Positions 10,969-22,090 of a DNA stretch of 64,000 bases are shown piece by piece (position 1 is the stretch's first letter; every line of letters starts with the position of its first letter). The translations under genes and the position numbers were made by a program. The notes below the pieces were generated by a model. That model did not search any database. It was not told the DNA's origin and was given only the letters and a program-made list of their open reading frames with translations. The stretch spans positions 55,226 through 119,225 of the forward strand of contig QANZ01000295.1 of assembly GCA_003254925.1 (NCBI GenBank), given 5' to 3'. Source of the DNA: Chamaecrista fasciculata (taxonomy: Eukaryota; Streptophyta; Magnoliopsida; Fabales; Fabaceae).

Positions 10969-11619
10969 TATATATATGGGTGTTTGTGTGTGTGTGTGCA
11001 TGGATTGATGGGAATGAAGAATGAATTAATTATTTAAAGAAAAATTAAAAAAAAAAAGGNTGTCCAAGTGATTAATTTATTTTTATGTTAATCCATTTAA
11101 CTACGCAATTATCACCGCTAAACTAACTTTTTAATTAGAGTGTGTTTGGTGTGTGATTTTTTCTTTTTACTTTAACTATCTATATCAAATTAGAGAAAAT
11201 TGATGATTTGGTTTCTGAAAGATAACAATAATTTCAATTTAGTACGTCTGTAAAAATGAAAAATATATAATTTAGTTTTTAAAATATACAATTACAATTA
11301 ATTTGATATTTTTGTTAAGGATGTGTTAATCAAAATTTAATAACAAATATTATATAGTTTTAGATTTATTAAGACTATAATAAAAAAATTGAGGATAAAA
11401 TTTTATATTTGTTGTTAATTTTAAATTAATATTTTAACAGAATAATCAAATTGATTATAATTACATCCTTCAGAATTAAATATTATAATTTCATCTTTTG
11501 CGGACTAATTAAGTGAGACTTTTATCATTTTTCTATAATTAAATCATTAATTATTCATAAATTTATTATATTTTTCTGAAATGGGTAAATTAAAATGGAA
11601 ATAATGAGCTAGATTATAT
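10969..11619. other. Upstream region of the IDA-like gene, no gene seen
   Basis: It contains a (TG)n tract near 10980-10999, an undetermined base at about 11060, and AT-rich sequence with diverged 'aatttagt..' foldback arms at 11200-11520. No coding frame is supported. Confidence 0.5.
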
Positions 11620-11643
11620 TTTAATGGAAAGTTTCAATTAAAA

Positions 11644-12124
11644 TGGTTTACAAGGACCCATCTTCCTGTCAAACAAATTGGCAAGACAATCAGCTACCAA
11701 GTTAACGAATTTATGGATCCAACTAAAGCTACAACCATCTAAAGAATTGGAAACACACAAAAAAAAAAATCCAAACCAGATCGACGTCGTGGGATGCTGC
11801 CACCACAAAACTCGCCGCAGAAAACAAACAGACACGAGCAGGGAGCACACAGATTTGGGAAGGACAACCGTCAAAAACCACTTAAACTTGAAAACCACCG
11901 CTGTAGAAGACACACAGAAAAGAACACTGCCGCAAAAGGCCAAAGCTGGGAGGCACCGTCGATAACCTTAATATGAAATAGGGTGAAATCTCTCATAAAA
12001 GAGAGAAGTGGTCCCTCACATGGAGGGGTTTGAAAAAAAACTTGACTCTCATGAAAGAGAGGATTTTTTTCGGTATAAAGAGAGAGGATTTTTTTGCAAT
12101 CTTGTTTTATTGTCACAACTAAAC
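11644..12124 (-). mobile_element. Short LINE-like insertion with 24-bp target duplication
   Basis: The 24-bp sequences at 11620-11643 and 12125-12148 are the same except for one base, so this 481-bp GC-richer block was inserted with a long target duplication, as target-primed LINE retrotransposition makes. On the minus strand the low-coordinate end encodes ...SWIHKFVNLVADCLANLF..., resembling the C-terminus of LINE RNase H, with the stop codon falling in the duplication. The rest looks like a non-coding 5' leader. No poly(A) tail is present, which is odd. It is probably a non-autonomous LINE derivative in which the leader is joined to the extreme 3' end. Confidence 0.55.
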
Positions 12125-12148
12125 TTTAATGGAAAGTTTGAATTAAAA

Positions 12149-12579
12149 AAGTTATACAAATAACTAAGTTTAACTATTCTACATTTCTTTGTTTTTTTCT
12201 TTTTTTGGCCAGATATTCTACATTTCTACTTTCTCAAATATATACATACTTATTTTTTAGAAAAGAAAGATAAAAGAATAAAAAATCTACACATCTCCAA
12301 CACAGCTTTAGCTTATAAGTTTGGACTGCCTTGATGTAAAAGGTGAGGAGTTGTTTGAGTTATCACATCCAATAATTCAGCGAGGATGTGAAAAGTGTTT
12401 GAGTTATCACAAACAATACTCTACTGTAATAATAATAAAAATATTGTAGAATTATAAGAATAAAATATTATATTTATATTGAAATAACTTAAAATTAAAT
12501 TTATATTTATGATTTACATTTTTATTATTGTAGACATATAAAAAGAATGATACAAATAAATTTTATATTTATAAAATTA
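12149..12579. other. No gene seen
   Basis: AT-rich spacer between the LINE-like insertion and the next foldback element. No supported feature. Confidence 0.55.
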
Positions 12580-12956
12580 AAGCTAAATTGCACTAGGACT
12601 CCCTGAATTTTTAGTTGAGGGCAGAAAATACCTCCGAGTTTTAAAATTTGACAAAAAGACCTCCTGAGTTTTTAATTGTGCTCACTTAGGACCATTGAGT
12701 TTTAAAACTTAATAGATAGACCCTTTGGACTTTCAATTTTGCTCACTTAAGACCCCTAAATGACTTCATTTTTTAAAAAACTCAAGGGTCTTAAGTGAAT
12801 AAAGTTGAAAGTCCAAGGGGTTTGTCTGTCAAGTTTTAAAATTGAGGAGTCCTAAGTGAGCACAGTTGAAAACTAAAAGAATTTGTCTGTCAAATTTTAA
12901 AAGTTAATATTTTCTGCCGCAAACCTAAAACTCAATAGTCTTAGTACAATTTAGTT
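12580..12956. mobile_element. Mutator-like foldback MITE
   Basis: The left arm ('gctaaattgcactaggactcc') and right arm ('agtcttagtacaatttagt') are inverted repeats, and further pairs such as 'ctcacttaggacc' / 'cctaagtgag' continue to the centre. The flanking nonamers ATAAAATTA and TTAAAATTA agree at 8 of 9 positions. No coding capacity. Confidence 0.65.
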
Positions 12957-15610
12957 TAAAATTAATTCATTTTAAAATTTATCTTGATCTAGATTTGAAT
13001 ACGAAAATTTAACTATTCGTTAGATTTAAAACTGAAGATTGATTTCGATACCTTTTCAAATTTGAATTTAGGTATAGCAATCATATTCAGATACACAATT
13101 TGTACTTATTGCCAACAAAGTCACGAGTCATAAATTTGTTAACAAATTTTCATTACTTATGCTAATGTATTACGTTATTTATTTTTACAATTTAAATACA
13201 TATATAAAATATAAGAGGCTAGCTTTTCTCTTCATCCTTTGAATGAATAGGAATGGAAAAATTGGCACCATCATTGTCTTTTTCTGTGTGCTTTTGAAAA
13301 CAGATATATATAGAGAGCTTGAAAGTGCCACGCAACCCAAATATATGTTCCAAATTCAGGCAATAAGGAAGTGGCTTTTTTGAAAGAGAGGCATTCATCA
13401 ATTATTGGCAATTTTACTGTAAAATTGAAAGCATACAAAGCCACTTCATAAACCTTTAAAGAGTAAGCTTTTCCATGAATTGCCTAATGCAATAGTGCTT
13501 TCTACACCATTATTGTCATCTTCTTGTGGATCAAAATGTTCATGAGTTCAATGGATTTTACATTATTCTATCAAAACTTGTGTATGGTTTAATTATTATT
13601 ATTTAGGTTAAAGGGTCAAATTTGATGCTAAATATATGCCCTTATGTTCATTTTGGTCTTTTACATTTCAAAATATTCAAATTAATCCTAAATGTTGGCA
13701 AAATGCTTCATTTTGGTCCAAAATTATTAAATTTGGTCATATTTTTCTTGTCTCTCATTTCAAGTTCAAAGGAGTTAATTGTTAAGAACAACTCGTAGCT
13801 CTAAATTTGTTGTATTCGAACTTTAGACAAGAGTGATATTATCAATTTTACTTATTTGATCGTAAGATGAGAGGTCTACTACTTTAAGAGAGATACACCT
13901 CTAAATTTGTATCACTTTAAGGTCTTTTGGTTGTCTCTCTTAGCTTCCAAATCATATGATAAAATAAAACTTCTCATTAATAAATGTTAAAGCAATATGA
14001 GAAATATTGGAAGAAATTAATAAATAATTTTTCAGTATTTTATAGTGATGTTATTACTGAGGAACGTCTTTATCAGAATATTTTTCTTCTCATTTCGGGC
14101 AAAAAAAAAACTTTGTATTGCTTCTATTTTAATATATATTAAAACAAAAATACTAAATAAAAAGTTAACTTTTTAATTATTATAAAGTATAATAAAATAA
14201 AAAATTTTATATGTTGGTTAAGACATGCAAAATCACTAGTTATTACATAAGTGTTTGATATCTTTTAGGTATCTTAATAAAAATCAAACACTATAATTTA
14301 TATAAACTAATCTTAAAGACATAATTATAGTAGAAAAATAACTTTCTCAATATAGAGTTTAATTTGTAATATTTTTATTTACGAAAATATTGATAAATTT
14401 GAGACTATAAGAGAGTCCAAGTCATGGATTGACTTATTGCTTGGATTTCATTTGTTTATTTATTTATTATTTCAATCTTAGAATTGAGTTTCTTGGGTTC
14501 CGAAATTCAACAAAAGCCATAATTTTTATTCATTATAACTTTTTAAATATTTAATGTTTTCTAATATGTTTATGATGTTTATATTCAAAACTTTTTTAAA
14601 AAAAAATTGGCATTCCAAGCCCACTATTGGTTTTTATATATATATAAAAAAAGAAATTATAATAAGTTTAGTTTAAAATAATTTGAGGAAGGTAAAATGG
14701 TATTTTAATATTAATTTATTATAGGTTGCATAGAACTATTAAGAGCAATTATTTTAGATTTGTATCTTTTGCGTGCGACGCTGTTATAAGAAAACAAGCA
14801 ATGTTTGGGTCCACTTATCTTTGTTTTTGCATTTACAGTAGTATTGGCATTGATGGACAGTATCATTGGTACACATGTATATATATATATATATATTATC
14901 TATCTAACTATATGATCATATGTGCTAACTTAATTCACTTTCTTTAATGTTTAGCCATTAGCCACATATTATTTAAAGCTTATATCTAAATTAAAAGAAA
15001 ATACAATAAATTTTACCATTTAATAGGCACGGCAAGCAACAAAATATAAAGGAAGCTGCTGAATTTTATAGACAATTATTATTTTTAATACTTATGCTAT
15101 ATTTAAATTAATCACGTAATAAGTGACACTTTAAAGTATTCAATTGCTTTAAAATTTCACATCTCAACTTTTAAAACTTTGTATGGGATCAATTTTTTAA
15201 AAATTCTTTTATAGTATAAAACATTTAATTTATGAGAAGAGTGGAAAAAAAAAAGTTTAGCATGACTATCATGATTTGACAATCTTTATATATGTACCTT
15301 TGATAAAGGGGAATATATCAATATTCTTATAATCCAATCGAACTATTCAATAGTTTATCAGAATAAATTGGTTTGAATTGTTTGGAATCATTGAAGAATT
15401 GTCTGTTCAATCAAAATATTAAAATTTTATTTTGATCATTCATATATTAATATATATATATATAATTTAGTCTTTTAAAAGTTTTGTTCTAGCCTCTAAA
15501 AATTTATTTTCTCCATTTAATACCTAAAAAATAATTACTAAGTATTATTTATTGTATCATTCAATTCAATTTGACTTATAAATCAATCAAATTGTAAGTT
15601 AAATATTTTT
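12957..15610. other. No gene seen; one unpaired foldback arm
   Basis: About 13607-13760 is a lone left arm of the foldback family represented intact at 21563-22090 (phrases 'ttcattttggtc', 'aatgttggcaaaatg'). The rest is AT-rich with (TA)n at 14880-14895 and 15450-15465. The frame at 14726-14947 has no domain and is not called. Confidence 0.55.
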
Positions 15611-15945
15611 TTAGCAAAAGTATTTTGGGTATTTTCAAATTATGCGGTCATTTTTAGTTATATCTCCAAAGTTTATTTTGGTCAATTGTACCATCAAAAT
15701 ATGAGACCAATTTCAGTTATATTTTCATTTTTTTGAGTAATTATACCCTTAATATTTTTTTTGTTTTTTTTGTCAATTGTACCCTCAAGTGTGAAACATT
15801 GGGGGTATAATTGACTAAAAACAATTTTGAGAGTATAATTGAAACTAACTTCATACTTTAAGAGTACAATTGACTTAAAAACACTTTGGAAGTACAACCG
15901 AAAATGATTGTATATTTTGGGAGTATCAAATAGTACTTTTGTCAA
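15611..15945. mobile_element. Foldback MITE
   Basis: The left end TTAGCAAAAGTATTTTGGG and the right end, complemented, TTGACAAAAGTACTATTTG pair imperfectly, and inner arms ('tcaattgtaccctcaa', 'gtataattgactaaaa') also pair. The flanking nonamers agree at 7 of 9 positions, which is suggestive only. Confidence 0.55.
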
Positions 15946-16610
15946 CATTTTTTTAACTCATTAAACAGTTTGATTCTAACAAAATTGACATAAATATATA
16001 TTTTGCCCATGGTTTGATTTAATTCAATTATAATTTAATTTAGGGTAAATTATAAAGAAGGGCCTTGTGGTTTGGCCCATTTTCAGATAGGGTCTTTGTG
16101 GTTCAAAAAGTTTTAAAATGGGGTTTGTGGTTTGCTCTGTTAACAAAAAGGGTATATTTCCATCCAAAATTTAATGGAAATCTTAACTAAAATACTAGTT
16201 TAAGACTCTAATTATTAATTTTTATGCGTTTGACTCCCTATTTCTTACAATTTCATCTCAAGGACTAGAAAGTTATTAAAAAAATTACACAAAGATTATT
16301 AAAGTTTTGTAATCAAAATCTTTCCTTTTTGGCCAAAGTCCTATTTTGGTCCCTCTGTTATGCTCATTGTTCCAAATAGGTCCCTCAGTTATTTTTCGTT
16401 CCATATTGGTCCCTCAGTTATCCAAAACTTGTCAAAGTTGGTCCCTCTAACGTTTTCCATCCATTTTTCCGTTAAAAAAATAGGAAAAATAAGCTTTCAT
16501 CCCCAAAAGTTTTATTTTCTTATATTAAGGTCCTTTTCTTTTTATAATAGGATCAAACCGTAAGAAAAGAAAATAAATTAAAATTTTAAGTGAATTTGCC
16601 CAAAAACACN

Positions 16611-16767
16611 AATTGTCGTGAGGGAATCCGTCGGGTCCGATTCCGTTATTGGTGGGAACAAGGAGGTTGACAGCGGCGGCGGAGGATTCCCTCAACCGCC
16701 GCCGCCGTCAACCTCCTTTTTCTCACCGATAATAGAATTGGACCCGACGGATTCTCTCATGACAATT
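16611..16767. repeat. Near-perfect palindrome, 72-bp arms
   Basis: 16611-16682 and 16696-16767 are inverted copies with a 13-base spacer and only a few mismatches. They are GC-rich (GCGGCGGCGG / CCGCCGCCGCCG at the tip), and the arms include TCCGTCGGGTCC / GGACCCGACGGA. A transcript in either direction would fold into a long hairpin. An undetermined base sits immediately to the left (16610). Confidence 0.75.
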
Positions 16768-16883
16768 CTGATTCGGCGTCGGATTTCGTGATGGAGTCGA
16801 CGGAATCGAAGAACGGCTTGACAGGAACACACTTTTGCCAGCGAACGAGAGGGTTAGCCGAGTGGATGTTGGAATCGCACATG

Positions 16884-16886
<3 letters not shown>

Positions 16887-16975
<89 letters not shown>

Positions 16976-17050
16976 NNNNNNNNNNNNNNNNNNNNNNNNN
17001 NNNNNNNNNNNNNNNNNNNNNNNNNNNNNNNNNNNNNNNNNNNNNNNNNN

Positions 17051-17079
<29 letters not shown>
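16887..17079. repeat. (GA)n microsatellite with a 75-base assembly gap
   Basis: Uninterrupted GA dinucleotides on both sides of an N run at 16976-17050. The long frames of repeated Arg-Glu across it are artefacts of the repeat. The gap size is probably arbitrary. Confidence 0.95.
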
Positions 17080-17081
<2 letters not shown>

Positions 17082-18453
17082 GAGGGGGAGAGAGAGTGGT
17101 GTTCGAGAGGGAGAGAAATTTTTTTTTTTGGGCAAATTCACTTAAAATCTTAATTTATTTTCTTTTCTTACGGTTTGATCCTATTATAAAAAGAAAAGGA
17201 CCTTAATATAAGAGAATAAAACTTTTGGGGATAAAAGCTTATTTTTCTTATTTTTTTAACGGAAAAATGGATGGAAAACGTTAGAGGAACCAAATTTGAC
17301 AAGTTTTGGATAACTGAGGGACCAATATGGAACGAAAAATAACTGAGGGACCTATTTGGAACAATGAGCATAACAGAGGGACCAAAATAGGACTTTGGCC
17401 TTCCTTTTTTATAAAATTTCATTCAACCCGATCCTTGATTAATTTATTTTTTTGGTGGATCAAACAACACAAAAAAAAAAACAAACAAGTACAGCAATGG
17501 CATCGAATCTGCGAAGAGAAGCACAAACAAAAAACCACAAACACAGAACCCCAACACTCCTAGATTCAGCAATGGCCATCGAATTTCAGTGCACCTGCCT
17601 TAAGCATAGGATACCCATTCACATCAGCACTTTGCAGTTCCGTTGAGACATAACTAGATCCAGCTTTCTCGGTTGCTAGAGAGACTACCAAATATATAGC
17701 ACAATCCTTATCCTTCTAATTTGCCGTTGGATTGGTAGCAAATGAGCTTAGTAAATCTTGAACGTGGGTTTGCGTTTTTGTGCTTTGAGTTAGGCCAACG
17801 GTGGTGGTTTAAGGTTTGTCGGCGGTGGAGAAGAAGAGGAGGAGGATTGAAGAAGAAACTATGCACCTGCGAGTGTGAAGAAGTTTTTTTTTCTTTGGGG
17901 GAAAACTGATTAAAATCCCCGGTTCATTTATTATTTCTTATGTTTTAATCTTATTACTGAAAAAAAGGACTTCAATGCAAAAAAAAAAATTAAAGTTTTT
18001 AAGAGATTAAAGTTAATTTATTCCCTTTTTTGACGAAAATATGGATGGAAAAAAGTGGGGACTAAATGTGGAACTTTTTAAAAACTTGAGTTGAAAGATT
18101 AATAATTAGGGTCTAATCTATAATTAATCAAGGACTTAGTTAAAAGAAATTTTATGAAAAAGGGAAAATTTTGATTTTACAGAACTTTAATAATCTTTAT
18201 GTAATTTTTTTAATAACTTTTTAGTCCTTGGGATGAAATTGTAAGAAATAGGAAGTCAAACGCATAAAAATCAATAGTTAGGGTCTTAAAATAATATTTT
18301 AGCTAAGAATTCTGTTAAATTTTGGATTGAAATATACCTCGGAATCCTTTTTGTTAACAGAGTAAACCACAGGCCCCAATTTGAAACTTTTTAAACCACA
18401 AAGACCTTATCTGAAAATTAGCCAAACCACAAGGCCTTCTGTTTAATTTACCC

Positions 18454-18904
18454 TTTAACTTAACTTATGTGAAAAGCATTAAATTACATATTAAAATTCA
18501 ATTAATTTACTTTTAGAGATGTTCATCGACATCAACTTTGTTGGTTTCTTTTTGTTCATTTTCTACTTTTCAGGACCATCTTTAAGCATCATTTTTATCT
18601 TCTTTTTTTTTCGCCAACACCGTCATGTTTATCTAGAGAATTATTAGAGCTATACAACATTCCAGATGTCTCTTTAATTGCTATTTATTGGTCATCATGT
18701 TTATGATACACTAAATGATGAAGCTTTCCATGAGAGTCTGAGTTAATTAAGTCAATTATATTCTTGTACAAAAGAAATGTCAATTATATTCAAGTATAGT
18801 TGAATACTTAAATATAGATATTCTTTCAACGAAAATTTAAATTTGGGTTTATCATATTGTGGGACATTAGTCTCTTTTGCTAAACTTAAATAATATCATT
18901 TAAA
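18454..18904. other. No gene seen
   Basis: AT-rich spacer to the right of the nested Mutator-like pair. No supported feature. Confidence 0.55.
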
Positions 18905-19410
18905 AAAGACAAATTTTTCTAATCAAAACAACAGACAACTCCAGTGGCTGCTATAAAAAAAGACACAATCAGACTCAAAGCAACAATAAATATTTAATAA
19001 AAGGCCGTTGTGGAAGTAGAATATAAGAATCAACGTTGTGGGAGTACCTGACCTAGAAAAAATGCGACTGAGCATCCAAAAATCAAAGCCAAACCAGGAA
19101 GCTAGAAGCCGCCGTAGAAAGCCTAGTCTAAAGTCGCCGCCGCAGAAAAAGACATACCAAATCGACGCCTTGGGAGCCCTGATCCAGAACACTGCCACCA
19201 CACAATCCTAAAAATAAAGAAACACTCTCATAAAGAGAGAGAGGGACTCTCACGGGGGAAGAATTTTCAACACTACCTAGATAGAGAACTACCACTACTA
19301 TACAGGAAAGTAAAGGGGGGCTACCACCATTGGAAGGGTAGTAGCCCGACGGCTACTCTGTAAAGAGAAATGCTGGTGAGAGAGAGCATAGAGGAAAAAG
19401 AGCTAACTTT
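18905..19410 (-). mobile_element. GC-richer segment resembling a LINE leader
   Basis: The composition differs sharply from the flanks. The segment shares phrases with the LINE-like insertion at 11.6-12.1 kb on the same strand ('atcgacgcc/tcgtgggag', 'actctcataaagagaga', 'gccaccac'). The minus-strand frame at 18923-19201 shows no domain. No target duplication could be found. It is called by resemblance only. Confidence 0.35.
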
Positions 19411-19617
19411 TTACTTTGAGTACATAATAACTTTAGTTTAAATTTATGGGCCAACTATTCACTTATTGAGATGCCACATGTGTGCAAGTTAATGAGAAGA
19501 TAAATTAATATTATCGACCATGAGTACTCTAAATAGTGCTTAGATACCCAAAAGATATAATTAAGTTCTTAACTTTTTTCTATTATAATTAAGCTCTTAA
19601 CATTTTCTATTAATATA

Positions 19618-19893
19618 CTCCCTCCGTCCTCGAATATCTGTTTATTAAGATTAATACACATAGACTAAGAAAATTATTAATTCACCTAAAATAAGAAAAA
19701 TATAAGATAAAAAAACTAAATTGCCCGTATTAAACTACTCGTAGTTACTCTCATCAATTCAACCTCTACTAATTATTTAATAGGGATAAAATTGTAAAAA
19801 GAATAATTAATTTTCTCTTGATTTTATAAAACATCAAATATTTTGGGACAAAAAACACTCTCCAACAAAACAGATATTCGAAAACGGATGGAG
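19618..19893. mobile_element. Stowaway-type MITE (Tc1/mariner)
   Basis: The left end CTCCCTCCGTCCTCGAATAT and the right end, complemented, CTCCATCCGTTTTCGAATAT match closely, with TA on each outer side. The 276-bp length, the CTCCCTCCGT terminus and the TA duplication are characteristic of Stowaway elements mobilised by mariner transposases. Confidence 0.85.
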
Positions 19894-19906
19894 TACATTA
19901 AAATAA

Positions 19907-20117
19907 GGGCACTTGTTAAGGTGCATTAATTGCACTCTAAAAATGAAAATTCTATTTTGAAAATACAAATTTACCTTAGAAGTTTAAAAAAGCAATAACT
20001 CTTTGTCCCTTTATATGGACATTTTGAGGTGCATTATTCCTTCTTTAAAATTCTGAGGTAAATTTGTACTTTCAAAATAGAAATTCGAGTGCAGTTAATG
20101 CACCTTAACAAATACCT
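19907..20117. mobile_element. Short foldback MITE next to the Stowaway element
   Basis: The arms 'ttgttaaggtgcattaattg' and 'cagttaatgcaccttaac' are inverted repeats that extend inward (AAAATACAAATTTACCTTA with TGAGGTAAATTTGTACTTT). The flanking nonamers TTAAAATAA and TTGAAATAA agree at 8 of 9 positions. It starts 12 bases after the Stowaway target TA. Confidence 0.7.
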
Positions 20118-20791
20118 TTGAAATAATAATATTTATTTGTTTCCAGTTATTGATGAGGCTTACCTTCCCTATTACTATTAATTTAGCATTACTTCTTCTT
20201 TCTTTTTCCTTTTAATTAATGTGTCATTAGACTTTGTAATCTTTAATCAATAACTCCAAAATTTTGTATAACTCAAACTTTGAAAACGAAGTCCTCTCAT
20301 ATTTAACCATTATATGTATGAAAACATGAGTTATTTCGTGCTCAAAATTAATGAATTAAATTGTATAAAATTCCAAATCCAATGTATGGTTTTTTAATTA
20401 CCAAAATTGCTATTATGGTTTTCTTTTTTAATCAATGAGACAAGTATGTTAGATAAGTAACAGTCAAACTGATAAAATTAATGAAAGAAAACATATCTAA
20501 CTATATACTTGAAAGGGAAATAATTAATTAAGGGTAAGATAATATATATTAATATATGAAAATATAAGGTAAAAGTCAAAGATGACAGATGTCGAACCTA
20601 ATCGATGAATAATTTGTGCTGGTGAGTTGGCGTGGAAATGAAGAGGAATAAAAACAAATTATATAATTAATTAATGTGAAAATGTCAACGTATCATGCTT
20701 CATATTAACCGTCGGATTAAGAAAACCGTGGATCATGGAAGCTGTTTGTTGAAAGCTCCCAATTACCTCTTTTGAGGACGAAATGTCATCT
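20118..20791. other. No gene seen
   Basis: AT-rich spacer with a somewhat less AT-rich patch at about 20580-20770 ('caacgtatcatgcttcatattaaccgtcgg'). No supported coding frame. Confidence 0.5.
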
Positions 20792-21094
20792 AATTTGGAT
20801 CTTTTATTATACTTTAAAGGTGTAGTGGTGAGAGAGAAAAGTGTTAATGAAACTCACTCGCTCTCTCTATTTGTTCATTTTTCTCTCAGCACTAAACTTA
20901 TAGTGCACTATATATAAAGGATCTAAATTTCCAATTTAGATCCTCTATAGTACTTTAGGAGTATAGTGCTGAGAGAGAAATTAATATGATAGAGAGAGAG
21001 TGTATAGGGCACTATAGAGGACCCACTTTCTCTCTTTACTTGTTCATTTCTCTCTCAACACTACATTTATAGTGCACTATAGAAGATCCAAATT
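20792..21094. repeat. Two head-to-tail foldback MITEs (AATTTGGATC ends)
   Basis: Unit one (20792-20929) and unit two (20933-21094) each begin AATTTGGATC or AATTTAGATC and end in the complement. Each carries 'tgagagagaaa' on one arm and 'tttctctcagcac' on the other. They abut with three bases between them. Confidence 0.65.
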
Positions 21095-21255
21095 ATCATT
21101 CCTAATATCATCAACAACTTACTATAATTACTTTGATTGTTCTCTAATTTTTTTTTTCAATAATTTAACCATCGAAAAAGAATTATGATTACATTCTATC
21201 ATTATAAAAAATAAAATCAAATTTTTTAATACAAAAAAAATTATGATAACATTTC

Positions 21256-21402
21256 AATTTGGATCATCTATAATGTGCTATAGGTGTAGGGGTGAGAGAG
21301 AAAGGAATAAGTAAAGAGAGAAAGTAGGTTCCACTGACATTTTCTCTCTCTATTCTATTCATTTCTCTCTCAACACTAAACCCTTAAAGTATGATTCAAA
21401 TT
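21256..21402. mobile_element. Third copy of the AATTTGGATC foldback MITE
   Basis: Same terminal AATTTGGATC and the same paired 'gtgagagagaaa' / 'tttctctctcaacact' arms as the two units at 20.8-21.1 kb; the right end has drifted to GATTCAAATT. Confidence 0.6.
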
Positions 21403-21562
21403 GAATTAATTGATGTTTGATTTTTGTTTTTTAATATTTGCATTTATATCTGTTTGAAATATTTTATATTTGCAATTTATCTAAATTTGAAAAGGCATAA
21501 ATTTTAATACATATGTATTATAATACATTGATATATATATATATATGTATATATATTATTTT

Positions 21563-22090
21563 GGTCAAAATGGTCATTTTGGTCCTAGATGTATGCATTA
21601 ATGTTCATTTTGGTTCTTTATGTTTCAAAATGTTTAAATTGATCTTAAATATTGGCAAAATGTTTCATTTTGGTCCCAAATATTGAATTTGATCATATTT
21701 CTCCCTTCTCTCATTTTAAGTTCAAACAACTTGTTAAGAGTAACTTGTTGTTCTAAATTCGTCACATTTGAACTTGAAATGAGAGAGATATGATCAATTT
21801 TACTTGTTTGACTGTGAAACGAGTGGTCTACTTTCGAGACCGATTTGACTTCGTTTACTGACAGCCCCAATTGGATAAAAGAAAGTACTATTTGAGAACA
21901 ATACATAGCTTTGGATTCGTCACATTTAAACTTGAAACGAGAGAAATATGATCATATTCAATAGTTTGGGACCAAAATGAAACATTTCATCAACATTTAG
22001 GATCAATTTGAACATTTTGAAACATAAAAGATATAAATGAACATCAATTATTAGGGTATACATTTAGGACTAAAATGACTCTTTAACCAA
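21563..22090. mobile_element. Mutator-like foldback element
   Basis: The left arm starts GGTCAAAATGGTCATTTTGG and the right arm, complemented, GGTTAAAGAGTCATTTTAGT. The arms pair for about 190 bp on each side (including 'aatatttcattttggtcccaa'-like phrases and the 'gaacttgaaatgagagaga' segment). The flanking nonamers TATTATTTT and AATTACTTT agree at 7 of 9. No protein is encoded; the minus frame at 21634-21906 is the arm itself. Confidence 0.65.

Larger units (their letters stand above)
16331..17400. mobile_element. Mutator-like element inserted into the left arm of the outer one
   Basis: Both ends read GGCCAAAGTCCTATTTTGGT inward, and the inverted arms continue for about 270 bp on each side. 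The exact nonamer TTCCTTTTT stands on both sides (16322-16330 and 17401-17409). Removing the element and one nonamer restores the outer element's arm, which then pairs with the arm at 18120-18170. The interior holds a 72-bp palindrome and a GA repeat with an assembly gap. No protein-coding frame. Confidence 0.9.
16043..18453. mobile_element. Mutator-like element (outer of a nested pair)
   Basis: Long terminal inverted repeats of roughly 300 bp (16043-16330 plus 17410-17450 on the left, about 18120-18453 on the right) start GGGTAAATTATAAAGAAGG and end in the complementary sequence. The flanking nonamers TTTAATTTA (16034-16042) and TTTAACTTA (18454-18462) agree at 8 of 9 positions. Long terminal repeats and a 9-bp duplication are the mark of Mutator-like elements. 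Its left arm is split by a second element, and the true length without it is about 1.33 kb. No transposase is encoded, so it depends on an enzyme from elsewhere. Confidence 0.8.

Noticed and set aside
16788-17206. Long frames of Arg-Glu or Leu-Ser repeats
   Set aside because: Products of the GA microsatellite and its N gap; the same repeat is open in several frames on both strands.
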